Of a DNA stretch of 64,000 bases, positions 50,601 through 59,714 are shown one piece after another. Position numbers and translations under genes: made by a program. The notes under the pieces are model-generated. The model worked only from the letters and a program-made list of their open reading frames with translations, was not told the origin of the DNA and did not search any database. The stretch's first letter is position 1, and each line of letters starts with the position of its first letter. Origin of the DNA: Breviolum minutum Mf 1.05b.01 (lineage: Eukaryota; Sar; Dinophyceae; Suessiales; Symbiodiniaceae); NCBI GenBank assembly GCA_000507305.1, contig DF241130.1, positions 24,256 to 88,255 on the forward strand, given 5' to 3'.

Positions 50601-53600
50601 AAACTAATGCCTGGAAAGCCAAGTGCCCTATTTTTAAGGCAAAAGTTGCTGGTTTTAGGGGTAAAGTTGCCTAAAAAAATAGGGCACCTGGCGTTCCAGG
50701 TGGGTGATTTTTTGCCCCGTGAACATTAACGCGTGATAATGGTAAAGACAGTTTTTTTTCATCTAAGTTGTGCATTTTAAATAACGACTGAGTGAAAGAA
50801 ACACAATTTGATTCGATGAACATCTTCCGTCAAACATTGATTCGTTTCGAACTCTCTCCGTTGTAGTATAATTTGCTTACTTCGAAAAAAGTTGCGAATG
50901 AAATCCCAACAGCGAAGTTGAGTTTCATGTGTTTCATCCTTCATTGAAACCATATTTACATGTGTTTTTGGTGACCGAAAAAACATCGATGTTGACCTTT
51001 GGCTGCAAAATGATGAAGAATTTGTTTTTTGTTATGTTTTTCATCCCTGTTTTTTTTGGTTTGAATGACGGTTGAATATGATATTATCATATTAAACAAA
51101 GCGTCTTTCGAATTGTATAGCTGCCTTTCAATTTTGATATCGCGCGATATCATCCATGCAAATAGGACGACTGAAAGAAGAACCCAGTTTGGATGTGTCA
51201 TTTTGCTTGTTTTTTGCATGTTTTTTCTCTATATATCAAAATCTAATAGACTGGAATTGTCTCTAAAAAGACCTGTTGTGCAATATCTAACACATCTAGC
51301 TTCCATTTTGTAAATCTAGCTTCCGCTGTCACGATGGCCCGGGGCAGCCCCTCATCAGACCGGGATGTTGTACCGGTGGCATGGCGCGGCAACAGCCAGT
51401 GCTGATGTCCCAGGAAGTTAGTAAAAGGTGAGAAAGTGGGTAGCCCAACCCCAAAAAAACAACCAATCTTACTTGGCCAATGGCTAAACGGCTTAAACTT
51501 TTTGGGATTACATATTTAGTAGGGAAAGTAAAGTTCAAACTTTTATTTCAAGGTTCCATTGGCTAAGTGAGCAAGTATAAGTAGGTTATAGATGTTATAG
51601 CCCATTTACTAAACTTTTTACTAGGTTACTAGATTCCTGGGACATCCAAGACTCATCCAAGAAAACGATCCCATCCATGTTGGCTTTTGCTCAAGTGCAT
51701 CAATCCATTCGAAAGGTGGGAATTTTCTAGCTTCAATTACTGGACATGCACAATGAATCTTTGGTCTAATTGAGCTCAGCGTTGTCCATTTACGGTGGAT
51801 AACCGTCGCATCAAAAAAAAGCAGTTCGCGTGGCTGCCCTTGGAGAAAATCCAACGAATGCTCCGGGACGGTTGTTTGAAGATTCCCGAAACGCAAGCCG
51901 GTACGTATAAGACTCGGCAGAAAATCCTGTTGTTAACGCAGTTAGCTGGCCATCCAAGGTGTGAGATGGGTCCGAAAGCTCGCCCTGCAGAATTCACATT
52001 CAACAGTAGCACCGGTTCTGTTTGGTTTTTGTTTTGTTTGTAGTCATCCTTCCACTGTTGATTGTGAATGAGCCGGCACAAAGCAATTGCCCGCGCCCCG
52101 TTCCATTATTATTTTTCAATGTTTTTTTTTAGATGTAGTATTGATTCTTTACTGTACGTTTTTAGTTTTGGTAGTTGTACGCGAGTGTGACATGTGTGCC
52201 TGGCGACGCCATGTCCCGGAGAAACACGCATATTTGATACGTATACTGAACATAGACAACCGTTTTTTTCATGTTTGCTCAACTGCGCGCACGCGTATTT
52301 CCTGCACAATCCCCCTTTTGATAGCTAATGTTTATTGTCCTTAGTTGTCCATTGTTGCTGGAGAATACCGTTGTTTTTTCAATTCCTTCTGCCTCCCGTT
52401 CGGACCGTTGTTTTGTTATTTCGTAAGAAACTACCACTTGGGAATTCATGACAAAGCTGGTTTTTTGGGTCGTTTGTAAGGATCAAATAATAACAACTAA
52501 CTACCTTTGGACCCCAAAACCATGAAAATGAAGGTTTTAAACCCTTAAAATATGGGTTATTCTCTCAAAAATGAAGGTTATGGGTTGCCATGGTAGAAAC
52601 CCACTGCTGGAAATTTGGTTCTCATTCTGCTTGTGGAGGCTGAAGGCTTTGGCAAACAGCGGGCCAAGAAGGCCTTTTTTTTTGACGGAAAAAACGTGGT
52701 TGACTTTGAAAATCCCACAAGGTGGGCCCTTACTGAACCAGTTATATATTACATGTGGGTATAGATGGCCTTACAATTGGGTAACCGGTAACTGGGGTTA
52801 TAAGCCTACTTAAAATAAGGGTTCTGGTTCCATTTATAACTTAAAAGGGGCCCACTTTGCAGCAACTGCGCGGGTGTTGGAGTTTTCAAGTTACCATTTT
52901 GGGATGGTTATTTGACCTTGACAGCCCTGAAACTGGCCTCCACATGGTCACGGCTTGAATCACTAGAAGCAGGCATATTGGTATATTTATCATGTTCATC
53001 TAAAACATCAGCTTCGGTATCCATGTTCAATTTCCAAAGTGCAAACGTGGCAAAGTAAATCCTGGGTAACCCTGCAAAAAAGAGGGGGGTTGGATGTGTA
53101 ATAGCAGTATAGCAAGGATTTGGGATCTACAAAGCAACCAGTTTTGAGATCCTATGATTCTTAGGGTGTTCAATTTGCTCAATTATATTTTTCAAAAGGG
53201 GTACGATACATTGCAAACTGCGGATGATCAAAACCAAATAATTTGCAAATAGATTATGGACTGTCGCAGAAGTGGAGTAGGATCCTTCACCCCATCACTA
53301 GCATCTTGCTTGATGATGTTTTCAAACCTTGAAGAATGTTTAAAGGTCAAGACGGTCAGGGAGTTTAGGATTTTTGTTCACTCCACAAACTCCACCCACA
53401 TCAAGAATACCAGCGGGTCCTGTTGATGGAAGAAATTTTCTGCACCAGTTGAGGTTGGCAGTTTTCCGCGTTTTCTTTGCAGGGTTTTAGCACCATCCAA
53501 ACGGTCCTTGTTTGGGGAATGTCTTCTTCATCCACTGAAGGACCCTGTAATGACTTGGGATGTCGGATGTATGGTCTAAAAAATTCTCTGTCAGATAACA

Positions 53601-56600
53601 AGGTGGGCCCTGGAAAACCAGTTGTAAGTAGGGTGAAATAACTCCACTTTTAAGGGCTACAAGTACCACAGGTTGCCCTTCTGTTTGGCCATTTATAAGG
53701 GGTGTGACGCCATTTATAACTAGTAGGGGCCTATCTTGTAGAACCTTTAAATTTTGAATACTGTGATGAGAAGGATGCACATCCCCAATTGATGATAATT
53801 GTTGACGCTTGATGCCTATGGGGGTTGTTGATGCATGAACTTGCCATGTTGACACCGGAGTTCATACTCTTGTACAGCCAGTTTCACCACTTCTGCTAGA
53901 ATATTGTAACGGTTCAGCCAGTTGATATGGATTCAACAGGTTCTGAAACCGTACGGTACAGTGGACAGTTTGGTCAAACAAGTTTTTTTGGGTCAACAAA
54001 AAAAACAGCTCATGGCAGGGGATCCGATTTGTGACCTTCCCTCCAGTCTTGAATCTGCAATTGTATCTTGGCAGAAACTGGTAACTGGCGAAGTTTACCC
54101 GGGAAAACACAACATGGCCGTTTTTTCTTCCAAGTGCCCTCACTTAACCCTTGAAAAGATCACGTAAAACTCCCAAATGGGTCACTCGGAAGAACCTGCT
54201 GGGGATCTTTATGTTATCTTTTGATGGGATGAAACGTCATCAGTATGTGAAAACTCTGGGATTTTCCGAGTTTTTTGCGAGATGACGGGCAAAAGGTGGA
54301 TGTCCACTTGTCAACAGAACCCAGCCAAACGTATTTCCTCGGGAAGACCTCAAATTTATAGCTGAATGTAGAGGGGCATTTCCACGCTGACTCCAGATGG
54401 CCTACAAGATGGGATCGATCGTTACAAATGGAGCTATATGCCTCCATCAGTAGCGTTTTTTCCGCGGTGACGCATTGATTTTCGGCCATTTAGGAAAAGG
54501 TTTTAACTCCATTTATTAACTTGGTAGGGGCTCACCTTGTATCTAGCCTACCTGACTTGTTTTTTCAGGCTTTCACCTGGGAAGGTGGTGTGGAGCCGGG
54601 GATGATGGAACCTGGGAACTGGGTTTGTTAGGAAACGTGAAGGGAATGTTTTCATCATAGAACCCTTAGGAAACCATACGTTGAACCAGGCTCACCCCCC
54701 TTGGACACGGCCTTAAGAGTCCTATAGTTGTTTAGTTGGTAAATTATGATCAAGGTTACTCATAGCAAGAGAGAGTTCACTGGTCACCAAATCCGAGTCC
54801 CGATTCTTTTCGAGTTGTTTTTGCTATTGGGATTTTCAGAAATCTTGGGAGTGGATGGCATGGATGACTAGGTGGTGGTTTCAAATATTTTTTATTTTCA
54901 TCCCTACTTGGGAAAATCGTCCAATTTGACTAATATTTTTCAAAGGGGTTGAAACCACCAACTAGATGACTTGGGAGGGAGTTTTTGTTGGAAGAAGGCT
55001 TTTTTACATTCCGGAAAATTAGCGTGGAACCTAAGAATCACCGAATTGAAAAGGAAAATCATCTTCCATCCACCTCCACGCTTGTGTTCCATGTTAATTT
55101 TCCCCATTGTTTTTTTTCATACATCGTTGATTTGTTAATGCCATGTTTTGTCACAGCTTGATACTTCAATGGGTGAAAGCCTTCGTGGCCTGATTGAGGC
55201 CTTATTAACCATTGGTGTTCGTTAATAAAGCCCCATTCAAACCGTTATTTCTCAGGGGGGTATGTTAGAGGGGGGGATAGGTTGACCAGCCATAATCGCG
55301 GGTTTTTAATGTGTCACAGCTATATTTTGGGATCTACCCCAGGGGAAAAAAAAAACGTGGTTTGAATGAATCCCTGAGGATCCATGTATGGTATATTTAC
55401 CTACATTTCCCATAAAAATCAACCAAATGTAGGTAAATTAACCATACATGGATCCTCAGGGAATGAATGTTTAGGTTTAGCTCTTGACTCTATTTGACTA
55501 AAGATATCGGATCCAAAAAATTGTCCAAACGTGACAAAGCGAGCCATCATCCTGGATGAAGGTGAATCCAACCGATCCAACTTACCCCCAAAAAAAACTA
55601 ACATGTCCCCCCTGAAAATCAATGGTTGGAAGATGTATGTCCTATTAAAATTCTTCCCTTTTAAGGGGGGACATGTTCGTACAATTTTTGTTGGTAAATA
55701 TATGTATAAATACATGGATGGTATGGGTATTATAAATACGATGACCATCATGTCGGTTAATATGCCAGGCAGACTGGGTATTTGGATCTGTTTCGTGGCA
55801 ATCCCAAAACTGCGACCAAAAATTCGTCTCCTCCGACCGAGGAAACGTTTTCACTTCGACATGGAACGCATGGACATGGTGCCGAAGCAACGGATGGGGA
55901 GGGAACGAAATTGGGAACCAGCGGTTGGGGATATGGGGCCGGTACATTTTTCCTTGAGCAGGTGCATAAGGTAAGATGTATATGATGTATAACTCTGGTT
56001 GGTGGTTTGTGACATTTTTTGATGGTATGTTCAACTGGACATTTGGACGACAAGCGCGTCCCTTTTTTCAGATGGGTGGTGCAACCACCGCGCCCTACAG
56101 GAAGCCCTGTCTGATTCTGATGTTTTTCAGAAGATCACCTCGAATTTGTGGTCTTTTTCCAACCAAAACTCAAATTTAGGATAATCAACACAGTGTCGGA
56201 TGAATTGGATATAATTGGATCTTCTGGAACTTGAAACATCCACAAAATGGTTTTTTCAAGTGGATGATTCCAAATCTTTACCATTAAAAAATAGTTGTTT
56301 CACCAAACTTCCATTAAAAATGGTTGTTTGGAGTTCCTGGCTTAACTTCAGGGTGATGAATATCCTGCAAGTACGGTTCTGTACGTAGGCCTGTTGTCTG
56401 CGGTTTCAAGGTCCAATTACCAAAAATCCAATGTGATCATCCAAGTATTCACCTTCACATGTTTGCCTCTTTGAAGCATAAAGATCGAATCTAGCAAGAA
56501 AGGGTGACCCCACCTTGATCTATACAAATATGTTGGTTTCCGTCACCTTTCCAACCCTATTTCAAAAAACAAACAATATCGTTACCCTCCCTGAAACTAA

Positions 56601-59600
56601 CATAGCCTATGAAAATCCCCATCTTTCCTGGTAAATACCATCAAAATGGTGGATGTTCATGGCTATGTTAGTTTCAGGGAGGGTACCTTTTTTTTTCTTC
56701 GAATTTGTTTGAGTCATGGTCTTGGGGTCTCACACCTGAGTTTTTTTGTTTATGCATTTCCTTCTCTAGGTGGTGGTAACTCAAATATGTTTTGTATGTT
56801 CACCCCCCACTTCAGGGGAAATGATCCAATTTGACGACAGCATAAGTTTCAAAATGGGTTTGGTTCAACCACCAAAACTAGCTCGTGTTGTTGTTGATCT
56901 GTTTTTTTGATTCCCTTCTTTTCAACGAATCTCCACAGATACGTTTCCGCCGTTGACACCGCGGTGTCCAAAAGGTCAAGTTGAATTCGCGCTTCGAATT
57001 TCCTCGACGTCTCGACATGTCGCAATTTGCCCCTCATGCAGGGCCAGGGAAGCCCAGACAGAGGGCAACGGCAATGGCAGGTTGACTACCATGAGCCCCC
57101 AAAACCCATGAAAAAGAAAGGTTTTGGCCACCTAAAAACCAGGTTATTTACCATAAAAACCTCTGAAATGAAGGTTTTGGTGGCCCATGGTATATAAACA
57201 CCTAATAAGATCCATGGGACTGGTATATTTACCTACATGAAAACCATAAAAATCAACCATTCATGTACGTAAATAGATCAGTCCCATGGATTTCCAGGGT
57301 AGTACTTGGCAAAAATCTTGGGTTTTTCGTCCCTGATACCCGAACAGTTTATATAAATTTGGTGGGGTTTTATTCGTGTCATTGACCCAAGAAATGGGTC
57401 CCACCAAAGCCATTTTTGTTGACACAACACTCAACACTCTACCTTTTTTTAATGACGTTTGGGATGAGTGTTGAGTGTTGACCATGAAAAAAAACATCTG
57501 AATTCTTTGGAAAATTTCCCCCTTGACATCCCTTTCCCACCTGGCGGGTTGACACCAACTACGTGGCCAGGCACTATTTGTTGCACTCAGTAGTGGTGCA
57601 CAGTGGCGATGTGAATAGCGCCTTGGCCCATAATATAGTTGGTTGAGTGAAAAGCCAAAAAGCCGTGTTTAGAACTAAAAAACAACCTAAAATTAATTCA
57701 ATGTGTTTTTTGTTTGCCCAGGGGTGGGTTTGGCGAAATGAGTTGAGAAAGTATGTGTTTTTCCGATACTTTCTCAACTCACGTAATCCAGATATTTGGC
57801 AGTATCACTTGGCTTCCCAACTAATATATAATGATACCTTCCAGGTTCTTCAAAGTGACCTCCTTTGGACACGTTTCCGTGACCTTTTCAGGGCTGAAAA
57901 CGTGGCCTCCATTTGGGACACTTTGAAGAAGCTGGTTTCCAGATACTTCTCAGGCTGCTGAAAATCTAGATACTCCATCGACTCCAACCAAGCATTTTCC
58001 GCGAAGTTCACGTGAATCACTCTGCTACGGTCTCCTTCCCAACCTTGGATTTTCAATTAATGCTTTAACTGTGGTGTTAAAGTTGATGAACATCAGCTAT
58101 ATAGGAGCTTAAGAACATCTCCCCTTTGATATTAGGGGAGCCAAGCCCAGAAATGATGTATTTTCCTACTAAATGTGGAGCTAAAAGAACCCATAATCCT
58201 CAAAATCACAGGGTAGAAATGTCAATTCACCATTTTTTTGTTGGTGATCGTTTTCGAAGGGATGACATTAATGTCAACTGGTTTGCTGGATGTTGTTCAT
58301 GACATCAATAGTTTGTTCTTCAATGAAGTCATGTTGAATTTAGGGGAAGTCCAAGAAACATGGCTTCGAGATGCCAGATTTGTTTTTGGAAGGGATTTTG
58401 TTGAAAACATATGATCTCGAGTCATCTAAATTGGATATATGTGATATTGGAAAAGGGTCATTTCCCAGGCAGTGAGTCTTGAACAAAACATTTCACTCGA
58501 GTTTCATGACTCAAGCTGAATGTTGTTGGGATAGATTAAGGACATGATATTTGGTGTCTTTTGCATGAGTTTTGTTTCATTGCCGCAACTGATAGAACTG
58601 TAGAACTCTAGATATGTAATATAAGTAGTGTATACTTACGGCATTCATACATTAAACCGTTTCATTGACTGATTGTTTAATCATATCATTCATTGATTGA
58701 TTGTTCAAATTAACGATGGATGGATTGATTGTTTGGTTGCTCACAGATGTCAGACGTTTAACAATTAATTTAAACTTGTCCACCGGATCCTAAAATTCCT
58801 ACTTCTCATGTGAGATGCAACAGAAATTGATGCAACAAATCTTCATACACTTCTGAAGATTAACATCAAACATAAGCATGGAGGTTTGGTTCAGATCATT
58901 TTCCTTTCATCTTTTCATGGGTGATGGCTGTAGGTTCCAAAACGTTAACCTTCCAGTGATGTACACATTGATCCTGGGATTTCCTACATGTTTTGATCCA
59001 AAAAAAGAAGGAAATCCTACAAACCTTGGCTCTTGTAGGATTTAACCTAACAAAACCTTCAAAGCTCAGAGAGTCATCTAACCTGGGATCCTAAGAAAAC
59101 CAACCCCGTCCCCAAGCTGCGGTAACCAAAACTTGGTCGAGGCGGTCATTACTATGCCTACATCAGGCGAGGGGTGAAAGGTTGGAACCCATAAATTTAC
59201 CTACGAATTGATCCGAATAGAAATCCACCATGTCATGTATAGGTAAAATATACCCTAGGCTAGGTGGTGGCCACTCACAGATTTTTTGGGAAGTTTCTAC
59301 CCCAATCCTTGGGGTTGCATTTTTTCCAATGTGACTTGCGCATATTTTTCAGATGGGTTGTCTGAAACCACCAACCAGGCCCTTCGTAGGGTTCCTTGGA
59401 AGTCTGTAGACATTGCTTGGTGCTTGAAGCAAAGATGTTTAGATCATGAATATTAAACAAAACAGGTGAAAAGGGAAAACAAAAATCTATGCATATCTAG
59501 AATCCATCCACCATGATGACCATGACTATAAAGTATGTTTTTTCTTATGGATCTTCTACTTCTAATTGCAGGCGTGATTCTTCCCCAACATATTTTCAGG

Positions 59601-59668
59601 GGATGCTTCAAGTTACTGTAAATTTCCTGCGGTAAAAGAAACAGAGGGCAGGCTCCAAGTTCAAATAC

Positions 59669-59714
<46 letters not shown>

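Larger units (their letters stand above)
57618..59141 (+). other. Intron of the USP7-like gene, mostly without elements after 57940
   Basis: Holds the perfect hairpin (57737) and a family H element (57841). From about 57940 to 59100 I see no gene and no repeat of the named families, only AT-rich sequence with ATTGATTG-like runs near 58670. Confidence 0.7.

Noticed and set aside
55531..56053. 147-residue plus frame and overlapping minus frames around 55.5-56.0 kb
   Set aside because: Only KRFHFDMERMDM (55842-55878) belongs to the conserved protein; the rest includes family D text.
57647..57961. Plausible-looking 104-residue open frame with RNPDIWQYHLASQLIYN
   Set aside because: It runs through a perfect hairpin and a family H inverted repeat; the conserved protease exons lie on either side without it.
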